This document shows positions 1 to 5,421 of a DNA stretch of 5,421 nt, one piece after another. This DNA comes from Patescibacteria group bacterium. Its GTDB lineage: Bacteria; Patescibacteriota; Microgenomatia; UBA12405. Position 1 is the first letter of the stretch; each line of letters begins with the position of its first letter. The stretch covers positions 1 through 5,421 of the forward strand of contig JAHIEZ010000010.1 of assembly GCA_018901355.1 (NCBI GenBank), written 5' to 3'. The position numbers and the translations under genes are program-made. The notes under the pieces are model-generated. The model saw only the letters and a program-made list of their open reading frames with translations, did no database searches and was not told the origin of the DNA.

Positions 1-932
1 CGGCTTCTTTTTGTGGCGTTTCCGGCCTCAAGCCTACTTATGGTCGCAACTCCCGTTACGGTATTACCGCTATGGCCTCTTCTTTTGATTGCCCCGGTGC
101 TTTTGCCACCTCCGTTGCTGATTTGGCTCAAATCAGTCAAGTTGTGGCCGGTTATGATCCCCTTGATGCCACTTCGTCAAAAAATTTCGTTCCTTCTTAT
201 CCTGATAAGCTCGACTCTCTCAAGCTCAAAGGTCTAAAAATTGGTCTGCCCCGCCAATATTTTTCCACCACTCTTGACCCTGAGATTAAATCTTTAGTTT
301 TAGCTTCTGCCCAAAAACTAAAAGACCAAGGGGCCACCTTGGTTGACATTTCTCTTCCCAGTACCGATCTTGGTATCGCCGTTTATTATATTTTGGTTCC
401 CAGTGAAATTTCCGCCAATATGGCCAGGTATGACGGCATTCGTTTTGGCTCTTCTGCCAAAGATAGCCATGACCTACTTTCATATTATCTGGAAACTCGG
501 GGTAAATATATGGAGGCAGAGCTCAAGCGTCGCATTTTAATTGGTACTTACGCTCTTTCTTCCGGTTATTACGATGCCTATTACACTAAAGCCGCCCAGG
601 TCAGGACTTTAATCAAAAACGAATTTGCCTCAGCCTTTAAAAAAGTGGACGTTATTTTGGCTCCCGTTTCTCCCACTCCTCCTTGGCCCATCGATCAAAA
701 AATAAACGATCCTTTGGCCATGTATTTAGCCGATGTCTACACCTGTCCTATCAACGTCGCCGGCTTACCTTCCTTGGCCTTACCTTGCGGTTTTACCGCC
801 AACAATCTGCCGGTTGGTTTCCAGTTTATTGCCAATTATTGGCAGGAAGAAAAACTCTTCTCCCTCGGCCACCAATATCAACTTCTAACCGATTATCATC
901 AAAAAACCCCTCCCATATGCCAACTAAAGTAA
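1..932 (+). CDS. gatA: Glutamyl-tRNA(Gln)/aspartyl-tRNA(Asn) amidotransferase subunit A, C-terminal 309 codons (5' end outside window)
   Basis: GatA is the glutaminase subunit of the cytoplasmic GatCAB complex: it releases ammonia from glutamine and passes it to GatB. The reading frame is entered at base 3 (bases 1-2 end a codon, probably Pro) and runs to TAA at 930-932. Seen in sequence: the amidase-signature stretch FCGVSGLKPTYGR, then SRYGITAMASS, RYDGIRFG (426-449), RRILIGTYALSSGYYDAYY, DPLAMYLADVYTCP followed by NVAGLPSLALPCGF, and the C-terminal PVGFQFI...Q..TDYHQKTPP. All match the GatA family closely. The family is normally about 480-490 residues, so roughly 175 N-terminal residues are missing, including the Lys/cis-Ser/Ser catalytic residues, which lie upstream of the window. 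The gene overlaps gatB by 16 bases, which suggests one transcript and translational coupling. No frameshift or internal stop is seen. Other amidase-signature enzymes are unlikely because gatB follows directly. Confidence 0.97.
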   Translation, partial: ASFCGVSGLKPTYGRNSRYGITAMASSFDCPGAFATSVADLAQISQVVAGYDPLDATSSKNFVPSYPDKLDSLKLKGLKIGLPRQYFSTTLDPEIKSLVLASAQKLKDQGATLVDISLPSTDLGIAVYYILVPSEISANMARYDGIRFGSSAKDSHDLLSYYLETRGKYMEAELKRRILIGTYALSSGYYDAYYTKAAQVRTLIKNEFASAFKKVDVILAPVSPTPPWPIDQKINDPLAMYLADVYTCPINVAGLPSLALPCGFTANNLPVGFQFIANYWQEEKLFSLGHQYQLLTDYHQKTPPICQLK

Positions 933-2326
933 AAAAAATTACTCCCATCATCGGTCTTGAAGTCCATCTGGAGCTTTCTACAAAATCGAAAATGTTTTGC
1001 GGTTGTTCGGCTTCTCACTTTCATGTTCCCCCAAACATTCACACCTGTCCTGTCTGTCTCGGTTTACCCGGCGCTCTACCCGTTCCCAACCAAAAAGCCC
1101 TCGATTATTGTGTCAAAATCGGTCTGGCTCTCGGTTGTAGCGTCCAAAAAGACTCCTTTTTTGAGCGCAAAAATTATTTTTATCCCGATTTACCCAAAGG
1201 TTTTCAAATCAGCCAATATCAGCGCCCCCTGACTGTTAAGGGTAAATTTAATTCGGTTCGCATCAACCGGGTTCATATGGAGGAAGATACGGCCAAATCC
1301 GTGCACCAAGACAATGTCACCCTAATTGATTTCAATCGCTCCGGTGTCCCTTTGGTTGAAATTGTCTCCGAACCGGATATCAAGTCGGCGCAGAAAGTCA
1401 AGCAGTATCTTTTGGATCTACAGCAACTTATTCGTTATCTCGGCGTCTCCGACGCCGATATTGAAAAAGGTTCTATGCGTTGCGAGCCGACCGTCAATAT
1501 CAAAGTTGACGGTAAACCCACCGCTTTGGTGGAAATAAAAAATATCGCCTCTCTTTCTGCCGTTGAATCGGCCATCGACTACGAGATTAGCCGTCAAACT
1601 CAAAACCCCGATTTTTCTAAAAACAAAACCACTCGTGGTTGGGATGCTGACAAACAAGTTACCTTTTTACAAAGAAGCAAAGAAGGTTCTTCCGATTATC
1701 GCTATTTCCCCGAGCCCGATATTCCTCCTTTTACTTATTCCTCCGCCACTATTAAAAAAATTAAAAACTCTTTACCTCAGCTTCCTGCCCAAAAAGTTAA
1801 GTATTATCAATCTTTGGGCTTATCTTCTTATGACGCCAAGCTTTTGGCTCAAGACCAAGATTTTGCCTTTAGTTTTGATTCCTGTTTGCCCCCTTCACCC
1901 TCTCCTGATTTGGTCAAATTTTGCGCCAATATTTTTTTGGGCCCCTTAAGACAATATCTCAACCAAGAGCAAGCCACTCTTTCTCCTTCCAAAATCAAAA
2001 AACTTAATCTGCCTTCTCTTTTTATAGCTGTCGATCAAAAACAAGTTTCCTTCAATACCGCCAAAGAAATGGTAATTAAGGCTTATCAAACTTCTCAAAA
2101 ATCGGTCCTTGATTTGATTAAAAACAGTGGTCTTCTTCAAATTTCCGATCAAAACCAGCTGGAAGAAATCGCCAAAAAGGTCATTGCCACCAACCCCAAG
2201 GCGGTGGGGGATTACCAAAAAAATCCCAATTCCATCGGCTTTTTGGTCGGTCAGGTCATGACTGCCACCAAAGGCTCCGCCAACCCCCAACTGGTCCAAA
2301 AAATTCTCAAACAATTCTTAAACTAG
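917..2326 (+). CDS. gatB: Glutamyl-tRNA(Gln)/aspartyl-tRNA(Asn) amidotransferase subunit B, complete, 469 aa
   Basis: GatB binds the misacylated tRNA, phosphorylates the Glu (or Asp) side chain with ATP and transfers ammonia supplied by GatA. Start: ATG at 917 (MPTKVKKITPIIGLEVH) puts the conserved IGLEVH at residues 12-17, as is usual. The frame stays open upstream to an ATG at 683, but that would add 78 residues encoded inside gatA and unlike the family. Seen: IGLEVH; Cys pairs C28/C30 and C44/C47 (FCGC, CPVCLG) matching the zinc site of GatB; LGLPGALPV; KNYFYPDLPKGFQISQY; HMEED at 120-124, a metal-binding segment; GVPLVEIVSEPDI; KEGSSDYRYFPEPDIPP. The last ~140 residues form the tRNA-binding YqeY-like tail, ending in NPKAVGDY, GFLVGQVM and ATKGSANPQLV. 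Length is normal (about 470-480). No Shine-Dalgarno is seen before 917; translation probably couples to gatA through the 16-base overlap. The window does not show whether Gln, Asn or both are made this way. Confidence 0.97.
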   Translation: MPTKVKKITPIIGLEVHLELSTKSKMFCGCSASHFHVPPNIHTCPVCLGLPGALPVPNQKALDYCVKIGLALGCSVQKDSFFERKNYFYPDLPKGFQISQYQRPLTVKGKFNSVRINRVHMEEDTAKSVHQDNVTLIDFNRSGVPLVEIVSEPDIKSAQKVKQYLLDLQQLIRYLGVSDADIEKGSMRCEPTVNIKVDGKPTALVEIKNIASLSAVESAIDYEISRQTQNPDFSKNKTTRGWDADKQVTFLQRSKEGSSDYRYFPEPDIPPFTYSSATIKKIKNSLPQLPAQKVKYYQSLGLSSYDAKLLAQDQDFAFSFDSCLPPSPSPDLVKFCANIFLGPLRQYLNQEQATLSPSKIKKLNLPSLFIAVDQKQVSFNTAKEMVIKAYQTSQKSVLDLIKNSGLLQISDQNQLEEIAKKVIATNPKAVGDYQKNPNSIGFLVGQVMTATKGSANPQLVQKILKQFLN

Positions 2327-2351
2327 ATTTTTTTGTAAAATAGATTATAAT
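2324..2351 (+). promoter_or_regulatory. Candidate sigma-70-type promoter just after gatB
   Basis: A perfect TATAAT -10 hexamer lies at 2346-2351, in an A/T-rich stretch starting at the gatB stop. The best -35 at 16-base spacing is TAGATT at 2324-2329, matching only three of the six consensus bases, so the -35 is weak. A second -10-like box, TAAAAT, lies at 2336-2341. Transcription from the main box would begin at about 2357-2359, on or next to the ATG at 2359, implying a leaderless or nearly leaderless message. TATAAT can occur by chance in such sequence, so this is a moderate call. Confidence 0.4.
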
Positions 2352-2358
2352 TCCCCTT

Positions 2359-2472
2359 ATGATGGAATCCGGAGAAACTTGTCCAAAATATAATGTTCCT
2401 TTAGGCTGTCACGCCCCCCGGGGGTCGTCTTTGTCTCCAACTTATTCCCGAGATTATCTATTCTTCAGATGA
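2359..2472 (+). CDS. Short Cys-containing reading frame of 37 codons, possible first part of a broken or recoded gene
   Basis: Not recognised. The frame starts with tandem ATGs at 2359 and 2362, directly downstream of the TATAAT box, and begins MMESGETCPKYNVPLGCHAP. It ends at TGA 2470-2472. After the run C6G5 at 2414-2424 the translation becomes unconvincing (Ser/Thr/Tyr-rich). The +1 frame from 2420 onward stays open for 58 codons and looks more protein-like. A one-base shift at the run therefore gives a better continuation, with Cys at composite residues 8, 17 and 25. There is no Shine-Dalgarno; the start would be leaderless if the promoter is real. It may be a genuine small gene, the 5' part of a frameshifted gene, or chance. 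Confidence is low. Confidence 0.3.
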   Translation: MMESGETCPKYNVPLGCHAPRGSSLSPTYSRDYLFFR

Positions 2473-2596
2473 GGTGTCAGCTATTCCTACCGGCCGGGCT
2501 AAATGCGGTTTAAACGATTTACTTCTTGAGCCGGGTACTAATTTTGAAAAAGACAGATTAAGAGCTCCCACTCCGGCCGGACGTTGCCTTTTTTAG
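2405..2596 (+). pseudogene. Open segment in the +1 frame without a convincing start, probable middle part of a disrupted gene
   Basis: Between stops at 2402-2404 (TAG) and 2594-2596 (TAG) this frame is open for 63 codons. From 2423 it reads GRLCLQLIPEIIYSSDEVSA, continues with GRAKCGLNDLLLEPGTNFEK and ends RCLF. There is no ATG or TTG start; the first alternative start is a GTG at 2474, without a ribosome binding site. Codons resemble those of gatB and the helicase (CTT, CTC, ATT, TCT, GGT), which favours real coding history. It fits as the continuation of the frame starting at 2359 after a one-base shift in the C6G5 run. The family is not recognised. The minus strand here shows no ORF with a start of useful length. 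Confidence 0.3.
2490..2580. repeat. Two copies of the 8-bp palindrome CCGGCCGG
   Basis: Identical GC-only palindromes lie at 2490-2497 and 2573-2580, 83 bases apart start to start, inside the gene-poor stretch; I noticed no other copy in the window. In this A/T-leaning sequence two copies so close are mildly unusual. Both fall in the +1-frame open segment (TGR and PAG residues), so a coding explanation is possible. No function can be assigned. Confidence 0.3.
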
Positions 2597-2614
2597 TCAG
2601 TTTTGTCTGCTAAA
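2592..2614 (+). other. RNA hairpin overlapping the TAG stop at 2594-2596
   Basis: TTTAGTCAG (2592-2600) pairs with CTGCTAAA (2607-2614) around a six-base loop, TTTTGT. This gives eight base pairs with one bulged T. It is A/T-rich at the base and only moderately stable. No T-run follows, so it is not an intrinsic terminator. It overlaps the stop of the upstream frame, follows a T6 run (2589-2594), and ends ten bases before the ATG at 2625. It could influence translation or recoding, or be coincidental. Confidence 0.3.
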
Positions 2615-2624
2615 CTCAAATCAA

Positions 2625-2837
2625 ATGGGGGAAAGAGATATAAGAATTTGTCGGGGTAAAATTTCCTGTCCGGTCAGCAGTGGTGATTATTGCCCTTTAA
2701 GAGAACGGATCTATCGGGGGTGGAGATCGACAAAAGGTAGAAAAGAACAGGTTAAACAAATGGAAGCATTATTAGAACAAGATAAAGATAAGGATAAGAC
2801 GACTTTTTTAAGACAATGTACTTCTCCTCCTTGGTAG
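2625..2837 (+). CDS. Hypothetical small Cys-containing basic protein, 70 aa
   Basis: Not recognised. From ATG 2625 to TAG 2835-2837. The N-terminal half carries C9, C15 and C23 in ICRGKISCPVSSGDYCPLRE, a spacing (C-x5-C-x7-C) that could bind a metal. The second half is a charged, probably helical stretch (KEQVKQMEALLEQ) followed by a KD-rich repeat (DKDKDK) and a fourth Cys, C65. The frame is also open 21 codons upstream, to a stop at 2559-2561, so an earlier entry by frameshift is possible. No Shine-Dalgarno is seen. The stop lies 8 bases before the helicase ATG, as in an operon. Codon use is unlike the neighbours: of nine Arg codons six are AGA and three CGG, none CGT/CGC, whereas the helicase has AGA in about 2 of 31. 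Purine-rich DNA gives charged translations by default, so the coding call is only moderate. Alternatives are a non-coding leader, a foreign insertion or a gene remnant. Confidence 0.4.
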   Translation: MGERDIRICRGKISCPVSSGDYCPLRERIYRGWRSTKGRKEQVKQMEALLEQDKDKDKTTFLRQCTSPPW

Positions 2838-2845
2838 AATAAGCC

Positions 2846-5421
2846 ATGGACGATTATTGCTCCAACTTCAAACAAGAATACTCCCGTCTCAATCCCGAGC
2901 AAAAAAACGCCGTTGACACCATCGACGGTCCGGTTATGGTTATCGCCGGTGCCGGTACCGGCAAAACTCAGACCATCGCCCTTAGAATTGCCAATATCTT
3001 AAGCAAAACCGACACCCCCGCTTCCTCCATTCTCTGTCTCACTTTTACCGACACCGCCAGTCTGGCCATGCGCCAACGTCTGCTCTCCATTATTGGCCCC
3101 ACTGCCTATCAGATCAAGATTGCCACTTTCCACTCTTTCTGTGACGAAATCATTCAAACCCATCCTGATTATTTTATTTTTGCTCCTGATATCCGTGCTC
3201 TCGACCCTCTGGAAAAAATCGATATTCTAAACCGGCTTATCACCAAACTTCCCCAATCTTCACCTCTTAAGCCTTGGGGAGATCCTCTTTATTATCAAAA
3301 GAGTATCTCTGGTCATCTTCAAACTCTCAAAAGAGAAGGTATTTCCCCCGCCAAGCTTGACAGTCTGATTCAAGATGAAAAAGATTTTCTTGAAAAACAT
3401 GCTCATATTTATCAGCAATTAAAATCCGTCCGTTCTCCCAAACAGGCCGATCTTCTTGTCCCTTCCTTGCTTCAATCTCTCACCGACGATAAAAATATTT
3501 CTCCCGCCATTCGTTCTCTTTTAATTTTTTATCAGCAATCTTTTTCTTCTGGTACCCTTACCGGCCCGGCCAAATCCTCTTCCATCAATCTCAAAAACTC
3601 TCTTTTAAAACTTTTTGACAATTTTGATAAATACATTCCCAAACAGCTTGAACTTCTAAAAATTTATCGTCGTTATCAAAAAAAATTACAAACCCTTGGT
3701 CACTATGATTTTGACGACATGATTCTTTTTGTCAACAAAGCTTTCAAAGACCACCCTGACCTGCTTCTAAGTTATCAAGAGCAATTTCAATATCTCCTAG
3801 TTGACGAATATCAGGACACCAATACCGCTCAAAACCAAATTATTGACCAGTTATCTTCCTTTCACTCCTCCCCCAATGTTTTTGTAGTTGGCGATGACGA
3901 CCAATCTATCTTTCGTTTTCAGGGGGCTTCCATCGAAAATATTTACAATTTTTATCAACGTCACTCCAAACAAGTTAAACTTATCGTTTTAAAAAACAAC
4001 TATCGTTCTCACCAGCTCATTTTGGATAGTTCTTCTTGTCTAATCTCTCATAACCAAAACCGCATTGGTAATTTTATAAAAGATATTGACAAGTCTCTCT
4101 TATCACAAAGCAATTATGACCCCGATCCTATCAATCTTTTTGTTTCCGCCTCCGAACTTGAAGAAAATTTTTATATTAGTCAAAAAATCAAAAGTTTGAT
4201 AGGGCAGGGGACTGATCCAAATCAAATAGCTGTTCTTTTCCGTCAAAATTCCGACCCTTCTCTTTTAATGGAATTATTGTCAAACCAAAAAATTAATTAT
4301 TCTCTTCTCTCCGGTGTCAATATTCTTGAATCTTTGTCAATCACCAAGCTTGTCAATCTTTTTAGTTATTTTGTTAAGGCCGACAACCGTCTTCTTTATA
4401 AAATTCTTTCTTATAATTTTTCCCACATTCCTGCTTTAACTTTGGCCAAGCTCAGTCGTTTTGCTTATCGTCAAAAAATCCCCCTCATCGATTTGATTGG
4501 CTCTGACGGCCATCTTGCAAAAGCCGGTCTTTCTCAAAAAAGCCGCCTCAAACTTGTTTGTTTCTCCCAAAACATTGCCGAAGCCCAAAAATGGCTTCAC
4601 AATTATCCCTTAGAGCGTTTTTTCAATCGAGTCATTCGTCGTTTTGGCTTTTTGTCTTATCTAATTTTCCAAAAAGATTACTCACTTTTAAATCAACTCA
4701 ATACCTTTTACCAGGAACTAAAAATTTTTCAAAAAGATGGTTCTTCCGACCTAAAAGGTTTTCTCAATCGACTTACTCTTTATCAGGAAAACAAGCTTCC
4801 TCTCTTTGCTCCCCAATTATCTTCAGACGCCATCAATTCAGTCCAGTTTATGACCGTTCATAAAGCTAAGGGTCTGGAGTTCGATCATGTTTTTATCATC
4901 CAAACCGTCGATAAAAAATGGGGTAACAATCGTCCTTCAGAGCCCCTGTCTCTCCCTCCGGGCATTTTATCAACCGAAATTTCTGCTTTTAGTGCCGATC
5001 AAAACGAAGACGAACGCCGTCTTTTTTACGTCGCCCTAACCCGAGCCAAAAAACAAATTTATCTCAGTTACTCTCAAATTAATTCTTCTTCTCGTCCCCA
5101 ATTGCCCTCCCAGTTTATCTCCGAGATTAAACCGGACATGATTCAAATTGTTCCTCCTCAAGCTCAGCTAAGTCATTTGGCTCTTTCATCTCTTTTTGTT
5201 CCCAAAATTCTTGCCTCCGACCCTCATTTCCAAAAATATTTAAAAGCTCATCTAAAAAATCATTACAAATTCAACATCAGTCATCTTAATTCCTATTTAA
5301 ATTGTCCTCTTTGTTTTTATTACAAAACAATTTTACGTATTCCCGCTGTTAAAAATAAATATATGTCTTTGGGTACGGCTGTTCACTCTGCTTTTAACCA
5401 GCTCAATACGGCCCTAAAAAA
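2846..5421 (+). CDS. UvrD/Rep/AddA-like superfamily 1A DNA helicase with the start of a C-terminal RecB-like PD-(D/E)XK nuclease domain (3' end outside window)
   Basis: ATP-driven 3'-5' DNA helicase, likely in recombination or repair. ATG 2846 is the first start after an in-frame TAA (2840-2842); 858 codons are open to the window end with no stop. Seen: Q-motif LNPEQKNAV (15-23); Walker A GAGTGKT (35-41); motif Ia LTFTDTAS; TFHSFC; YDFDDMI; Walker B DEYQD (320-324); motif III GDDDQSIFRFQGA (349-361); NYRS (385-388); motif V TVHKAKGLEF (670-679); motif VI EDERRLFYVALTRAKK (721-736). All core motifs are intact. From about residue 810, ISHLNSYLNCPLCFYY and LGTAVHSAF (843-847 GTAVH) match the N-terminal signature of RecB/AddB/Cas4-type nuclease domains. 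The nuclease catalytic D...ExK would lie beyond the window. The region between NYRS and motif V (389-669) is the divergent 2A/2B part. There is no clear ribosome binding site. Such helicase-nuclease fusions are, from memory, common in Patescibacteria; a specific name (uvrD, pcrA, addA) is not justified. Confidence 0.93.
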   Translation, partial: MDDYCSNFKQEYSRLNPEQKNAVDTIDGPVMVIAGAGTGKTQTIALRIANILSKTDTPASSILCLTFTDTASLAMRQRLLSIIGPTAYQIKIATFHSFCDEIIQTHPDYFIFAPDIRALDPLEKIDILNRLITKLPQSSPLKPWGDPLYYQKSISGHLQTLKREGISPAKLDSLIQDEKDFLEKHAHIYQQLKSVRSPKQADLLVPSLLQSLTDDKNISPAIRSLLIFYQQSFSSGTLTGPAKSSSINLKNSLLKLFDNFDKYIPKQLELLKIYRRYQKKLQTLGHYDFDDMILFVNKAFKDHPDLLLSYQEQFQYLLVDEYQDTNTAQNQIIDQLSSFHSSPNVFVVGDDDQSIFRFQGASIENIYNFYQRHSKQVKLIVLKNNYRSHQLILDSSSCLISHNQNRIGNFIKDIDKSLLSQSNYDPDPINLFVSASELEENFYISQKIKSLIGQGTDPNQIAVLFRQNSDPSLLMELLSNQKINYSLLSGVNILESLSITKLVNLFSYFVKADNRLLYKILSYNFSHIPALTLAKLSRFAYRQKIPLIDLIGSDGHLAKAGLSQKSRLKLVCFSQNIAEAQKWLHNYPLERFFNRVIRRFGFLSYLIFQKDYSLLNQLNTFYQELKIFQKDGSSDLKGFLNRLTLYQENKLPLFAPQLSSDAINSVQFMTVHKAKGLEFDHVFIIQTVDKKWGNNRPSEPLSLPPGILSTEISAFSADQNEDERRLFYVALTRAKKQIYLSYSQINSSSRPQLPSQFISEIKPDMIQIVPPQAQLSHLALSSLFVPKILASDPHFQKYLKAHLKNHYKFNISHLNSYLNCPLCFYYKTILRIPAVKNKYMSLGTAVHSAFNQLNTALK

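Larger units (their letters stand above)
2327..2845. other. 519-base stretch between gatB and the helicase without a confident gene
   Basis: In order it holds a T7 tract (2328-2334), the TATAAT box (2346-2351), a Cys-containing reading frame from 2359, a C6G5 run (2414-2424), an open +1-frame segment to 2596, two copies of the palindrome CCGGCCGG (2490-2497 and 2573-2580), a hairpin (2592-2614) and a 70-codon frame (2625-2837). No tRNA, rRNA, tmRNA or RNase P signature was recognised. From about 2621 to 2820 the + strand is purine-rich (129 of 200 by hand count), opposite to the genes on either side. Confidence 0.6.

Noticed and set aside
683..916. N-terminal extension of gatB by 78 codons from an ATG at 683
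   Set aside because: It lies wholly inside gatA in another frame, its residues do not resemble GatB, and ATG 917 places IGLEVH at the usual distance from the N-terminus.
1418..1657. 79-codon minus-strand reading frame inside gatB
   Set aside because: It is antisense to a strongly conserved gene, is not protein-like and has no independent signals.
1946..2314. 122-codon minus-strand reading frame antisense to the end of gatB
   Set aside because: It overlaps the conserved GatB C-terminal tail; its length comes from a lack of stops antisense to pyrimidine-rich codons.
2298..2334. Intrinsic terminator after gatB (A6 ... T7)
   Set aside because: The T7 tract is present, but the only stem is an imperfect A/T pairing with a long loop and no GC-rich hairpin.
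2709..2731. GATCT...AGATC stem in the purine-rich block as evidence of a structured RNA
   Set aside because: It has only five base pairs with a loop of about 11 bases and no supporting adjacent helices.
2821..2832. CTTCTCCTCCTT, resembling the anti-Shine-Dalgarno end of 16S rRNA, just before the helicase
   Set aside because: C/T-rich words are common throughout these coding strands; a similar CTCCTCCTTGG-like word occurs in gatA near 675. On the minus strand no gene follows the AAGGAGG.
2711..2902. 63-codon minus-strand reading frame over the helicase start
   Set aside because: It crosses the conserved helicase N-terminus, and its hydrophobic composition is expected from the antisense of a purine-rich block. 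A shorter minus-strand frame of about 31 codons starting at 2847 was rejected for the same reason.
4558..4863. 101-codon plus-strand frame inside the helicase
   Set aside because: It is out of frame with the continuous helicase, whose motif V is encoded at 4853-4882 in the correct frame.
1..5421. CRISPR array, insertion sequence, tRNA, or attachment site
   Set aside because: No regularly spaced repeats, terminal inverted repeats, transposase motifs or tRNA cloverleaf features were found on reading through either strand.

Overview
This 5.4 kb window reads entirely on the + strand. It looks like a fragment of a bacterial genome of moderate-to-low GC. The best guess for the host is a Patescibacteria/CPR bacterium, for example of the Microgenomates type. 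That guess rests on the style of the GatA/GatB proteins, the UvrD-like helicase fused to a nuclease domain, the absence of Shine-Dalgarno sequences and the unusually pyrimidine-rich coding strand. It is an inference from memory of such proteins, not a search result.

Layout. (1) Positions 1-932 hold the C-terminal two thirds of gatA, the amidase subunit of the tRNA-dependent amidotransferase. (2) Positions 917-2326 hold a complete gatB, overlapping gatA by 16 bases. The two subunits form, with GatC (not in the window), the enzyme that converts misacylated Glu-tRNA(Gln) and/or Asp-tRNA(Asn) to the correct amide form. (3) Positions 2327-2845 are a 519-base stretch without a confident gene. It holds a good -10 promoter box, a short Cys-containing reading frame that starts where the transcript would start, a second frame open up to a stop at 2594, a hairpin, and a 70-codon Cys-containing reading frame ending 8 bases before the next gene. 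The three frames can be joined into one 158-residue Cys-rich product by two +1 shifts, both at homopolymer runs. This may be a decayed gene, assembly indels or recoding. (4) Position 2846 to the window end encodes a superfamily 1A (UvrD/Rep/AddA-like) DNA helicase that begins a RecB-like PD-(D/E)XK nuclease domain just before the sequence stops.

Functionally, gatA-gatB is a translation operon. The helicase-nuclease is a DNA repair or end-processing gene, probably transcribed from the promoter after gatB or from an unseen one. The most interesting region is 2359-2837. Nothing in the window amounts to a clearly new multi-gene system.
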